A stretch of DNA of 64,000 bases, taken from the NCBI GenBank assembly GCA_016714985.1, contig JADKBS010000012.1, forward strand, positions 124,001 to 188,000, read 5' to 3'. The DNA comes from Saprospiraceae bacterium (lineage in GTDB: Bacteria > Bacteroidota > Bacteroidia > Chitinophagales > Saprospiraceae). The notes below the pieces were generated by a model, which was given only the letters and a program-made list of their open reading frames with translations, was not told the DNA's origin and made no database searches. Below are positions 1 through 8,540 of this stretch, in pieces. Every line of letters begins with the position of its first letter. Position 1 is the stretch's first letter. The translations under genes and the position numbers were made by a program.

Positions 1-435
1 AGTTTTTTCCACTTTGGAGGAACCTACCCTTATGAACTCTCCCTGCTCTAATACCCGAAGCAGGAATGCCTGTGTATCGGTGGGAAGCTCTGCTATTTCA
101 TCCAAAAAAATAGTGCCTTTATCGGCGGTCTCGAAGTATCCCTTTCGGTCGTTGACGGCCCCTGTGAAAGCCCCTTTTTCATGGCCAAACAACTCGGAGT
201 TGATGGTGCCGGCAGGTATAGCCCCACAGTTTACAGCGATAAACTGGTTGTGTTTTCGGGCGCTCAGGTGGTGGATGATTTTGGCGATATTCTCTTTGCC
301 GACGCCGCTTTCGCCCGTTATCAGTACGGTGAGTTCGGAGTTGGCGACCCGTGCCGCCGTATCCAGTGCCCGGTCGAGCAGCGGCGAGGTGCCGATGATG
401 CCGAAGCGCTGTTTTATGGATTGTGTTGTACTCAT
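1..435 (-). CDS. Sigma-54 interacting transcriptional regulator (AAA+), 3' part outside window
   Basis: The 145 visible residues read as the start of a bacterial enhancer-binding protein that uses ATP hydrolysis to open sigma-54 promoters. Walker A is GESGVGKE (about residues 40-47), the sigma-54 contact loop is GAFTGA (about 90-95) and Walker B is FLDEIAEL. There is no receiver or sensor domain before the AAA+ module: the protein begins about 16 residues before it, so control must come from elsewhere or from the unseen C-terminus. The ATG is 6 bp after the miaB stop, so the two are probably co-transcribed. The gene runs off the left edge and any HTH domain is not visible. Family assignment is firm; target genes cannot be told. 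Confidence 0.93.
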   Translation of the reverse strand, partial: MSTTQSIKQRFGIIGTSPLLDRALDTAARVANSELTVLITGESGVGKENIAKIIHHLSARKHNQFIAVNCGAIPAGTINSELFGHEKGAFTGAVNDRKGYFETADKGTIFLDEIAELPTDTQAFLLRVLEQGEFIRVGSSKVEKT

Positions 436-441
436 GTTTGT

Positions 442-1890
442 TTACGGAAAACTAACCTCCCCCATCAGCGTCGCACTCGTCGCCCCTGTCACCTTTACCC
501 AAGCGTAATCGCCTGGTTTCAAGCCGTTTACCTTCGGGAAAACAATCATCTTGTTCTGCGAGTTGCGGCCTTTGAACTGTCTGTCTGACTTTTTGGAATC
601 GCCCTCAATCAACACTTTGAATGTCTTGCCAATGTCAGCCTTGTTATGGCGCAGGGACACCTCGTTTTGCTTGTCCACGATTTCCTGTAGGCGGCGCTTT
701 TTTACCTCCATCGGCACATCGTCGGGGTACTTGCGGGCCGCCAAGGTGCCTGGGCGCTCTGAATAGAAGAACATATAGCTCATGCTGTAGTTCGCCCATT
801 CCACCATGCTCACGGTCTCTTTGTGCTCGTGTTCTAGCTCACCGCAGAAGCCAGCGATGATGTCGGAGCTGATGGCGCACTCAGGAATGATGCGGTAGAT
901 GGCCTGTACCCTTTCCATGTACCATTCTCGGTCATAGGTGCGGTTCATCCGCTCCAATACCACCGAATTGCCGCTCTGTACGGGCAGGTGGATGTACTTG
1001 CAGATGTTCTCGTAGCGGGCGATGGTATGCAGCACCTCGTCGGTGATGTCCTTGGGATGCGACGTGGAGAAACGAACCCGCATGTCGGGGTGAACCAGGG
1101 CGACCATTTCCAGCAAGTTGGCGAAGTTCACAACCTCCTGTGTTTCAGGGTTTTCCCAACGGTAACTGTCCACGTTCTGGCCGAGCAGGGTCACTTCCCG
1201 GTAGCCCCGCTCGTAGAGGTCCTGCGCCTCGCTCACGATGCTGAAACAGTCCCGGCTGCGCTCCCGTCCACGGGTGAAGGGCACGACACAGAAGGAGCAC
1301 ATATTGTTGCAGCCCCGCATGATGGAGATGAAGGCCGAGACGCCGTTCGAGTCCAGGCGCATGGGGCTGATGTCGGCATACGTCTCTTCCCTGGAAAGGA
1401 GCACGTTGACGCCACGCTCGCCCTCCTCGGCACCTGCTACCAGATTGGGTAAGTCACGGTAGGCATCGGGGCCGATGACCATGTCAACGAGCTTTTCTTC
1501 TTCTAGGAATTTGGCCTTGAGGCGCTCGGCCATGCAGCCGAGCACACCGACCATGGTGCCGGGCCGCTGGCGCTTCATTTTATCGAAAATGCGCAACCGC
1601 TGCCTCACGGTCTCCTCGGCCTTCTCCCGAATCGAGCAGGTGTTGACCAAAATCAGGTCGGCTTCCTCCATCGCCCTTGTTGGGCGGTAGCCCACTTCGC
1701 TGAGGATGCTCGCCACGATTTCGGAGTCGCTGAAGTTCATCTGACAGCCATAGCTTTCGATGTAGAAATGCTTCCCGTTGCTGGGTTTCTCCACATTGGC
1801 CAGGGCTTTCTCATCGTAAAAAACCTGTCCCTGCTTCGCCTCGTCTATCTCTTTTTTGATGCCAACAAGTGTTGGGTTGTTGTCGTACAT
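442..1890 (-). CDS. miaB: tRNA-2-methylthio-N6-dimethylallyladenosine synthase MiaB
   Basis: Radical-SAM methylthiotransferase that converts i6A-37 to ms2i6A in tRNAs reading UNN codons. The 482 residues hold the full family layout. The N-terminal MTTase domain has cluster cysteines C49 (YGCQMN), C85 (NTCSIREKA) and C119 (LGCMAERL). The radical-SAM core has the CxxxCxxC motif C194/C198/C201, and a TRAM domain occupies roughly the last 65 residues. About 40 residues precede the first domain, which is common in Bacteroidota. It is the first gene of a probable two-gene unit with the sigma-54 regulator. A miaE gene at 40.8 kb would add the following hydroxylation step. Length and motifs leave little doubt. 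Confidence 0.97.
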   Translation of the reverse strand: MYDNNPTLVGIKKEIDEAKQGQVFYDEKALANVEKPSNGKHFYIESYGCQMNFSDSEIVASILSEVGYRPTRAMEEADLILVNTCSIREKAEETVRQRLRIFDKMKRQRPGTMVGVLGCMAERLKAKFLEEEKLVDMVIGPDAYRDLPNLVAGAEEGERGVNVLLSREETYADISPMRLDSNGVSAFISIMRGCNNMCSFCVVPFTRGRERSRDCFSIVSEAQDLYERGYREVTLLGQNVDSYRWENPETQEVVNFANLLEMVALVHPDMRVRFSTSHPKDITDEVLHTIARYENICKYIHLPVQSGNSVVLERMNRTYDREWYMERVQAIYRIIPECAISSDIIAGFCGELEHEHKETVSMVEWANYSMSYMFFYSERPGTLAARKYPDDVPMEVKKRRLQEIVDKQNEVSLRHNKADIGKTFKVLIEGDSKKSDRQFKGRNSQNKMIVFPKVNGLKPGDYAWVKVTGATSATLMGEVSFP

Positions 1891-1963
1891 GCGGTCGCTT
1901 TTGATTTTGAGGGGACAAAGATAGCAAACTTGAGCGGAAAAAGTGACAAAATGGCAGATGGGA

Positions 1964-3855
1964 TTAAGGCCCCACGCTTTCCTTCACCAATACTAGTTTT
2001 GCGTTGTCCGATTTGTTCACTGCCTTCAAGAAGGTGACGAAGGCGGGGAACTCCTCCTTGGGCTGTTGGATGCCGTTCATCACCAATTTGCGATGAACGA
2101 AAAGTTTCCCTTCACCAGCCACCACTTGTTGTTCATAACTGCCGAATTTAGTCTCCAATTTTTGAGGAGCAGGCTGGGCCTCTAATTTGAAGCCAATGGG
2201 CATGTTGATGGTGATGCTGTCCATCTCGGTATAGCCACGGCTGTTGGGCCGGAAAAGGATGGGGCCTCGGCCTCGGAAACTGGGACTTCCAATTTTTGGG
2301 ACAGCACGCTAATTGGCACAAAAAACCGCTTGCCATTAACGGCGGCAAAATTTGGCAGTGCCAGTTCAAGTTGCCGCTCCACACTTGGGAAACGGCCTTT
2401 ATTTCGTTTGAGTGAAATGGATTTTACTTCGAAGTTCTTGATATTGAGCAGTTCGTAAAGGCTTTTTTTCCGCTCTTCATCCGAAAGGCCCTCCAAGTGG
2501 GCCATGTAATCCTGCATGATACAGGCATAATTGTCCCTGCTTGCAAGGTTGGCATTGCCGTCTGGGCTGAGTTTGATTTCTGTCACCCGTTTGACCACGT
2601 TCTTTGTTTCATCGTAAATGGGCGTATGCATCACTTTTCCGCCTTCTGAAGTGATGACAAGGGCCATGCGGTTGTCGGTGAAGTCGCTAAGGAAGCCGCA
2701 GCTTTCGGTCTGGCTAGTGCATTCGAGCCAGAGGGTTTCGTCTTTTAATGGTACACAAGCAATGGCATGGTTGAAATACGGGTTTGGAAATTCGGGGTTT
2801 TGTGCATCGAACTCCTTTTCACCTGCACGTATCAGTACGTAATTGGCCGGAACACCCACGGCTTTCAACATGGCTACCATATAATTGCTAAGGCCCTTGC
2901 AGTCGCCATACTTATGTTTGTCCACTTTAGAGGCAGCGGCAGGCTGCCAGCCACCAATACCGAGACCAATATAAAAGTACCGAGTATTGGATTGCAGGTA
3001 ATCGTAAATGCGGTCAATTTTGCAAAAATCATCTGGGCAATCCTTGACCATTTCCACCAATTTCTGCTCCACTTCCGAAGGAAGTCCCTGCTGGGTTTCA
3101 TTGAGTTTGGAGATGAACTTCCCGAATGATTCCCATGTGGACATTTCCCCTTCTACGCCCCCAAAGGTGAAGGCCTCTGGTGCTGCGACCACTTTTGGCA
3201 ATTTCACGGCTTTTTTGGAAGCATAAGGCGGCGGCTTGAACGCTTCAATGTTGTTGACCCTCCATGTGCTTGCACCAATTTTGCTTCCTTCAGGCATATT
3301 GGATTCCCAAAAACGCAAGTTTAACCCAGAAGGTACGATTATCGAGTAACTTGAAGATTCAATAGCGTGGGTAGGAGATTGCTGAGGTGTGAAATCAGGA
3401 TAGAACATTAGTCCATCATATTTTTTCACCACAGTGTACTCAACGGTATAGGGATAGATTCTGCTTGGCAAATCCAAGACCTTGTAGCGTATGTCGTTGA
3501 TGAAATAATCCAAGGGCTTTATATCCTTTATGTCTTTTTTCTTCAAATTTCGAACGAGTTTGCCTGCCGAGTCATAAACCGATGCTTCTATGTCTTCGAT
3601 TTCGATGAACTCATAATAGTAAAAAGCTGGTTCACCAAAATGTGCAGCTTCTTCGTTCAGAATCGTCACCACCTTGTGTTCCCGCTCTATGGCTTCCCCC
3701 TTGTTTTTAACTTCAAAAACAAGCTCATGTGCCCTGATCACAGCGTTGGCATGTCTGAGCAAATCGGGTGGGATAGCAGATGCAGGGTACATGGGCTGTG
3801 CCACTGCATCAAGCAATACAAAGGTTAGAAGAAGGGTGAGAAAAAAGGTTCGCAT
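1964..3855 (-). CDS. DUF3857/transglutaminase-like exported protein (frameshifted near 2265)
   Basis: Exported protein of the DUF3857 plus transglutaminase-core family, usually periplasmic and of unknown substrate in Bacteroidota. The chosen ATG gives a clear signal peptide (MRTFFLTLLLTFVLLDAVAQ); a longer reading from 3909 adds 18 residues of no use. The core keeps the catalytic-type Cys in YGDCKGLSNYM and the His in FNHAIACV, while the third position reads LWLECT (Glu rather than the usual Asp). The reading frame breaks near 2255-2275. The last 86 residues (MDSITINMPIGFKLE and onward) continue in another frame at 1964-2224, so a single-base indel splits one gene. It lies just downstream of a second DUF3857 protein and probably forms an operon with it. 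Confidence 0.85.
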
Positions 3856-3920
3856 ATCGGGATGGGTTGTTGGAAAAATAGTTGGGATGCCGATGGTTTT
3901 GCGTCCCAACTATTTGGTTA

Positions 3921-5936
3921 TCAGATTTTTGTCAAAACAATTTGCTGTTCTAACTTGGTAGTCATATCTATAAAGAACTGCTGGAGTTCGGTGTATTCAG
4001 CGACCGCCACGGAATCTGTCTTTTGTTTGAATTTCACGTTGATTTTAATTGTGGTGCCATTGTTTTCGGTCAGGTACTCGTACGCAAGGGCGTTTTCCCC
4101 CAAAAACGATTTTACAGGCTTTGGCATTTCCTCCACCTTGTAACCTGCAGGAATGGTAAAGCTGAGGTTGTATTGTGCTTCCCCTACAGGGCCAAGGTCA
4201 ATGTTGAACTTGCGCGCTGGATTTTTGAACGGGTTCTCATGCAGCCCCAGGCCCAGCATTGGAGAAAGGTAAATTTTATCGCCTGCTACATTGCACAAGG
4301 CAGTGGTGGACATTTTGAACTCCATTTTAACGGAGCTTTCGTTCCATTTATCGTGGTTGGTCAGCTTCAGATCCGAAAGCTCGCCGTCGGCCAACCATGA
4401 TTTGAACTGTGATTTGATGGCTTGTTCGTTGCCCTGTGATTTGATGGCCCTGCGCATTTCGACGCCACCATAACCAGCCTCGTAAGCCACCACGGAACCC
4501 TTTGAATTGCCTTCTGCATCCAAAGTGAAATTGGCGATAACGACCGATTTGTCGGCGATTTTGTTTTGCAGCGGTATCCATTCGATGTCGTCTTTTGCCC
4601 TCATCATCAAGCCTTGGTTGCCAAGGTCTTCCGCTGTCAATAGCCCAACAGGGTTTGGGAAGGCTGCTGCATCCACCAAAATGTAAGTGCTATCTTCCAA
4701 CATCACAGCGGAAATAACCCTATTCATGTAGTCCAAATTAACCCTGAATTCATAGACCTTGCCATGGTCTGTAGTGCTGATGAGTACCGGATGTGCCTGC
4801 ATACCCGTATTTTTGGCTATGTTCAGGAAAAGAAGGTTGAGGTCTGTCGGGCTTCCCTTTCGTTGTTTTACTAAGTCATTCATGGATTGTGACATGAAAA
4901 TGCTTTCTCGACCGGACTCCAACTGGTAGTTGGTGCCGATATACTCATACACCGCTGCCAATTTCTCTTTTACTGAAGTTTTGCCAGCAGCGCTTTGATT
5001 TGCTGCCTCATCTTTTGAACGAGAGGATTTGATTATTTTCTCATAAACATCCTCCAAAAGCTCTTTGCCGAGTACTTCCCACGAATTTGGATATGGGGTC
5101 GGTATGCCATTAACAACCCGGTAGCCTTGCCCTGCTGGAATCACATCAATTTCATAAACTGTACCTATGTTGAAATTTATACTAGAGAGGTAGTCTTTTG
5201 AAGAATAGACATACTCCTCCGGCTTTAAGGCAGGTACGTTCTCTTGCACAAAATGCATTTTGCTCACAGTATATTCAATATTGCCATTAATACGGTCTGT
5301 GCCGCTGCTTTCCTCTGTAAGGGCGAATGGAACCCATCCATGGGACATTTTTTGAAATTCAATAAAGGAAGGTACCGAGGCCTTAAACTCGCTCCAAATT
5401 GTGGGAACGTTCTCACGCTGAAAAACCCATTCGCCTGGCATTCCAGCCCCTCCCCCTGAGCTCCAACTGTATGATATGTCAACGATAGAGCCTTCTTTTA
5501 CGACAGGGACGATGAACTTGGTGACTCGGTAGTTCTTCGAGATTTCCTCCACGAAGATATTTGCCTTTTCCAGCTTAGATTCTATCAACACGCCGTTTTC
5601 CATGTTAAAACTGGAAGCTTTAATATCGGAGACCTTGGTGTTATTGTGGTGCTGAATTGCAAGGTCGGCGAGTTTGAAAGCTTCTTTTTTGAACACTTTG
5701 AAGCGAAAATGCCGTTCAAAGATCATTACGAAACCTTGGTTTGAGTTGTAGCTATTGCTGACATCGGCTTTGTCGAACAACACCACGCCCGGAGCACCAG
5801 GGTCTTGCTCGTAAGTGGTCATGGCAATTTCCTTGTCTGAAATCTTCCCAAACTTGACTTTCAGTTCTTTTTTCTGCGCAAATGTGAGGACAATGCTGCA
5901 AAGCAAGCAAAAAGCGGTAATGAAAAAGCGGTTCAT
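3921..5936 (-). CDS. DUF3857 domain protein with degenerate transglutaminase core
   Basis: A 671-residue exported protein; the start is the ATG giving signal peptide MNRFFITAFCLLCSIVLTFAQ. A DUF3857-like N-terminal half is followed by a transglutaminase-like region and a C-terminal beta-rich domain. Where active relatives have a GDC motif, this one reads RKGSPTDLNLLFLN, so the nucleophilic Cys is missing, whereas the neighbour at 1964-3855 keeps it. The pair may work as one active and one inactive partner (inference). A well-formed Bacteroidetes promoter lies about 170 bp upstream. The downstream gene starts 66 bp after the stop, consistent with co-transcription. The biochemical role is unknown for the family. 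Confidence 0.85.
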   Translation of the reverse strand: MNRFFITAFCLLCSIVLTFAQKKELKVKFGKISDKEIAMTTYEQDPGAPGVVLFDKADVSNSYNSNQGFVMIFERHFRFKVFKKEAFKLADLAIQHHNNTKVSDIKASSFNMENGVLIESKLEKANIFVEEISKNYRVTKFIVPVVKEGSIVDISYSWSSGGGAGMPGEWVFQRENVPTIWSEFKASVPSFIEFQKMSHGWVPFALTEESSGTDRINGNIEYTVSKMHFVQENVPALKPEEYVYSSKDYLSSINFNIGTVYEIDVIPAGQGYRVVNGIPTPYPNSWEVLGKELLEDVYEKIIKSSRSKDEAANQSAAGKTSVKEKLAAVYEYIGTNYQLESGRESIFMSQSMNDLVKQRKGSPTDLNLLFLNIAKNTGMQAHPVLISTTDHGKVYEFRVNLDYMNRVISAVMLEDSTYILVDAAAFPNPVGLLTAEDLGNQGLMMRAKDDIEWIPLQNKIADKSVVIANFTLDAEGNSKGSVVAYEAGYGGVEMRRAIKSQGNEQAIKSQFKSWLADGELSDLKLTNHDKWNESSVKMEFKMSTTALCNVAGDKIYLSPMLGLGLHENPFKNPARKFNIDLGPVGEAQYNLSFTIPAGYKVEEMPKPVKSFLGENALAYEYLTENNGTTIKINVKFKQKTDSVAVAEYTELQQFFIDMTTKLEQQIVLTKI

Positions 5937-6111
5937 CTTAAAGTGATTTTGGTGAAAAATGGGGTACAGCGGAAAGCGGATCAAGCTTTTGCGGGTTACC
6001 CTGTTAAGCGTATTGTGTGAAATATCCAGCTAAGAGCAACAGTCAAGGGGCATTTCACAAAATGCCAAACCGAACTTGGTCACTTGGGCCTGTTGCCAAT
6101 TAAAGCGGTTT

Positions 6112-6142
6112 CAAAAATAGGAAAGGAAGTCAAAACGACAAA
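6112..6142 (-). promoter_or_regulatory. Bacteroidetes-type promoter for the DUF3857 operon
   Basis: On the minus strand TTTG (6139-6142) is followed after exactly 19 bp by TATTTTTG (6112-6119). This matches the Bacteroidetes primary-sigma consensus TTTG-N19-TAnnTTTG. The predicted transcript would have a leader of about 170 nt before the ATG at 5936. Confidence 0.65.
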
Positions 6143-6220
6143 CAATTAAAGTACAGATGCAATACAAATGCCATTTTTTGAATATTTGAGGCCAATTACT
6201 AAATCATGTAGTTGGGCTAT

Positions 6221-6262
6221 AAAAAAGTAAGGCCAAAGTCCCTTCAAATGGGCTTTGGCCTT
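6221..6262 (-). terminator. Intrinsic terminator after the beta-barrel gene
   Basis: Hairpin with arms AAGGCCAAAGTCCC and GGGCTTTGGCCTT (one bulge), followed on the minus strand by six T. It sits 33 bp beyond the stop of the gene at 6295-6987. The remaining sequence from 5937 to 6294 holds only this terminator and the promoter at 6112-6142. Confidence 0.75.
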
Positions 6263-6294
6263 GCTTTCAAAAACGCTAACTGGTTTGCGCTTAA

Positions 6295-6987
6295 TCAGAA
6301 AGAGGAAACGGTTTTCTTGAATTTCAAGAAACGGTAGCCCATGGTCAGCCCTCCAAAAGCATAAGAATCGTTTTTGTAGGCGTTGCCAGAGGCTTGTGTA
6401 CCATCGAGGTAATCGGAAAGGGTAACCCGAAGGCCTAACTCCGCACCCAAAAAGATATGCTCGCTCAAGTCCATTTTGACGCCACCACCAACGGGCAGGG
6501 CAAAATGCCATGCAGGATATTCAACGGCGAGGTCCTTGTTTTCAGGTTGGCCGTAGGTTACTTCTGGTTTACAATAAGCCCCGGCAATACCAGCCATGAT
6601 ATAAGGGGAAAGCGTACGTTGGAAATCCATTTTTTTGCTGTAGCGCTTGCGGCCCTTCAAGTCCAATTCGCCCATGAGGGAAAACTCGGTCAGCCTGCCG
6701 ACGAACTCGTTGCCCCTGTCGCTGTTGCGGTCATAGTTGTAGTCGCTGCCAGCAATGGTTCCATGCAACACGTTCATTCTCAGTGCGTGTTCCCTGTCGA
6801 AATATCGCTTGATATTCAATTGACCACCCAAATGAGTTTCCTTGAAAGTCACATGTGGCACGGTGAGGTCACCATAGTAAACCATTGCGCCTGGTGTTAG
6901 CCCAATTTCCCAATATTTTTGTGAGAATGCCATGAAAGGAAGAGACAGAAGCGACAAGGCCGCTAGGATTTTGTTCCAATAGTTCAT
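6295..6987 (-). CDS. Outer-membrane beta-barrel protein (DUF6089-like)
   Basis: A 230-residue protein with a signal peptide (MNYWNKILAALSLLSLPFMAFSQ) followed by alternating hydrophobic/polar strands and the phrase EIGLTPGAMVYYGDL near the start. That phrase is typical of small Bacteroidota barrels annotated as DUF6089 or PorT-like. The chain ends in a short strand after GYRFLKF. It sits alone between a terminator and a divergent nuclease gene. Function is unknown; a porin-like or structural outer-membrane role is inferred only from the fold. Confidence 0.8.
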   Translation of the reverse strand: MNYWNKILAALSLLSLPFMAFSQKYWEIGLTPGAMVYYGDLTVPHVTFKETHLGGQLNIKRYFDREHALRMNVLHGTIAGSDYNYDRNSDRGNEFVGRLTEFSLMGELDLKGRKRYSKKMDFQRTLSPYIMAGIAGAYCKPEVTYGQPENKDLAVEYPAWHFALPVGGGVKMDLSEHIFLGAELGLRVTLSDYLDGTQASGNAYKNDSYAFGGLTMGYRFLKFKKTVSSF

Positions 6988-7211
6988 TTTGCAGTAGTTT
7001 TTGAATGTTGTGTTTCTGTGAATACGCTAACAAGCAGGGGGGCCGTTTTTATGCCTGAAAAGTATGGGTATGAAAATGAGTCTGGCGGGAGTGAAACATC
7101 CTTTTGCAAAGACTGTGCTATTTTGGTTATAACAAGGGCAAATAATGTAGAAACTTGCTTCCCGTTTCGTTGGCTTCGCCTGCAAACCCTATGTACAATG
7201 CCGCCAATGAC

Positions 7212-7219
7212 TACCTTTG
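7212..7219 (+). promoter_or_regulatory. Putative -7 element (TACCTTTG) of the nuclease gene
   Basis: TACCTTTG matches the Bacteroidetes -7 consensus TAnnTTTG and lies 26 bp before the ATG at 7246. No clear TTTG -33 box is seen at the usual spacing. The element supports 7246 rather than the upstream in-frame start at 7018. Confidence 0.45.
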
Positions 7220-7245
7220 CGCCAATCAAAACTCAAAAATGCTTC

Positions 7246-8175
7246 ATGGCAAATTTCCGTCAGAACCATAAAAAATCGAGCAGGGGGGAGGCAACCGGGA
7301 TGGCAACCAAAGTGGGGCTATTTGCGGTGCTGATGGGCATAGTCTATTGGGGGTTCCAGAAGTTCTCCGGCAAAACACCCGTAGATGCGCCTGCCGAAAC
7401 AGTCGTGAAAGAAGATGTCGAGAACGTGGAACTGACGGGCACTGACAGCATTTTCTACCTGCCCACCAACCCTAATGGAGAGATTATCCAGCATAAGTAC
7501 TACGCACTTTCCTATGTCGAAAAATACGAGCTGCCCGAATGGTGCGCTTACGAACTCACTGCCGAACGACTTAATCAGCCTTGGGTGGAGCGGGCCGACG
7601 ATTTTCGCCCCGACCCCAAAGTGCCGACTGAAAGCAGTGGCCTCGAAGACTACCGGCGCAGCAAATACGACCGGGGGCATATCGTCCCAGCAGCGGACAT
7701 GGCCTTTTCGACGGAAGCCAGTTCCGAGACCTTTTTCATGAGCAATATCGCCCCGCAAGAACCCGGCTTCAACAAGGGTGTTTGGCGGGAATTAGAAGAA
7801 CTCACCCGTGACTGGGCGAAACGTTTCAAGCATTTGTACGTCGTAACAGGGCCGGTGCTATCGCAGCCTATCAAGTTCTGGATTGGCGAGAACCAAGTGG
7901 CCGTGGCACCCTCCTTTTACAAGGTAATGCTCGACCTGAGCGAACCAGAGGTAAAGGCCATCGGTTTCATTGTGCCAAACGCTACAAGCAACGAGCGAAT
8001 CGAGACCTTCGCCGTCTCCGTGGACGAGGTGGAGCAGCTAACAGGCATCAATTTTTTCCAAAACCTGATGGAACCAGGCCTGGAAAAGGAACTGGAAGCC
8101 AACTTCGACGTAAGCCTTTGGAAAACCAACGAGAAGAAGTTCCAGCGCAGGGTGCAGGAGTGGAATTTTCAGTAG
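7246..8175 (+). CDS. DNA/RNA non-specific endonuclease (NUC1 family)
   Basis: Member of the beta-beta-alpha-metal (EndA/NucA) nucleases that cut DNA and RNA without sequence preference. The 309-residue chain starts with a short cytoplasmic segment and one membrane helix (about 21-38, KVGLFAVLMGIVYWGF), so the enzyme is probably anchored facing the periplasm. The catalytic signature DRGH is at about 142-145 (YDRGHIVPAADM), followed by the metal-binding Asn region SNIAPQEPGFNKGVW. The start is placed at the ATG 26 bp after a TACCTTTG element; the upstream in-frame extension has no coding character. No immunity-like partner is adjacent. A nutritional or DNA-turnover role is inferred. Confidence 0.92.
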   Translation: MANFRQNHKKSSRGEATGMATKVGLFAVLMGIVYWGFQKFSGKTPVDAPAETVVKEDVENVELTGTDSIFYLPTNPNGEIIQHKYYALSYVEKYELPEWCAYELTAERLNQPWVERADDFRPDPKVPTESSGLEDYRRSKYDRGHIVPAADMAFSTEASSETFFMSNIAPQEPGFNKGVWRELEELTRDWAKRFKHLYVVTGPVLSQPIKFWIGENQVAVAPSFYKVMLDLSEPEVKAIGFIVPNATSNERIETFAVSVDEVEQLTGINFFQNLMEPGLEKELEANFDVSLWKTNEKKFQRRVQEWNFQ

Positions 8176-8176
8176 T

Positions 8177-8522
8177 CGCCAAATTTATTTGGCTGACTCG
8201 CTTGGTCAGGAATTATAGTTCTTTGAACAACTGAATGAGTTCCATGCAAGAGGGCAAGCCCCTTGAAGGAGGAGGCATTTCCAAGGGGGCTTGCCCCCTT
8301 GTTCGCTGCATCAACTCAGTTTGTTGTTCAAAGAACTATAATTTCAAGTCGGTCAAATTTATTTGGCAGAACTTTAGAGATAAGCGCATTTGAGAATAAT
8401 GCTCGGACCGAGCGAATTGGCAGTCACCTCCGAGGGGCGGGGTTATCCAACCCCGCCCCTCGGAGGTGACTGCTAGCAACATTAATTGTGTTCATTTATA
8501 TTCCAGCCAAATAAATTTGGCG
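8177..8522. repeat. Block of nested inverted repeats between nuclease and HerA-like genes
   Basis: This intergenic block is bounded by a perfect 19-bp inverted repeat (8177-8195, CGCCAAATTTATTTGGCTG, and its complement at 8504-8522). Inside are a 21-bp perfect inverted repeat (8211-8231 with 8323-8343) enclosing a GC-rich hairpin (about 8251-8299), and a separate 25-bp perfect hairpin (8420-8473). A third copy of the 16-bp core lies at 8352-8367 (GTCAAATTTATTTGGC). No gene fits in it. It may be a decayed palindromic mobile element or a stacked regulatory region; both are inferences. Confidence 0.8.
8420..8473. repeat. Perfect 25-bp-stem hairpin with 4-nt loop
   Basis: Arms 8420-8444 and 8449-8473 are exactly complementary over 25 bp around the loop ATCC. 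The arm begins GCAGTCACCTCCGAGG and is GC-rich. No T-run follows on either strand, so it is not a classical terminator. A transcript starting upstream would carry this very stable stem before the HerA-like gene. Confidence 0.9.
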
Positions 8523-8540
8523 GTTACAATTTCAAATTCA

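Noticed and set aside
14..588. Two overlapping plus-strand frames at the left edge
   Set aside because: The minus strand encodes an intact sigma-54 AAA+ domain with Walker A, GAFTGA and Walker B across the same bases.
988..1452. Open plus-strand frame of 154 codons opposite miaB
   Set aside because: It is antisense to conserved radical-SAM coding sequence and has no recognisable motif or start signal.
8211..8343. CRISPR array
   Set aside because: The repeats are inverted, not direct and regularly spaced, and no cas gene is present.
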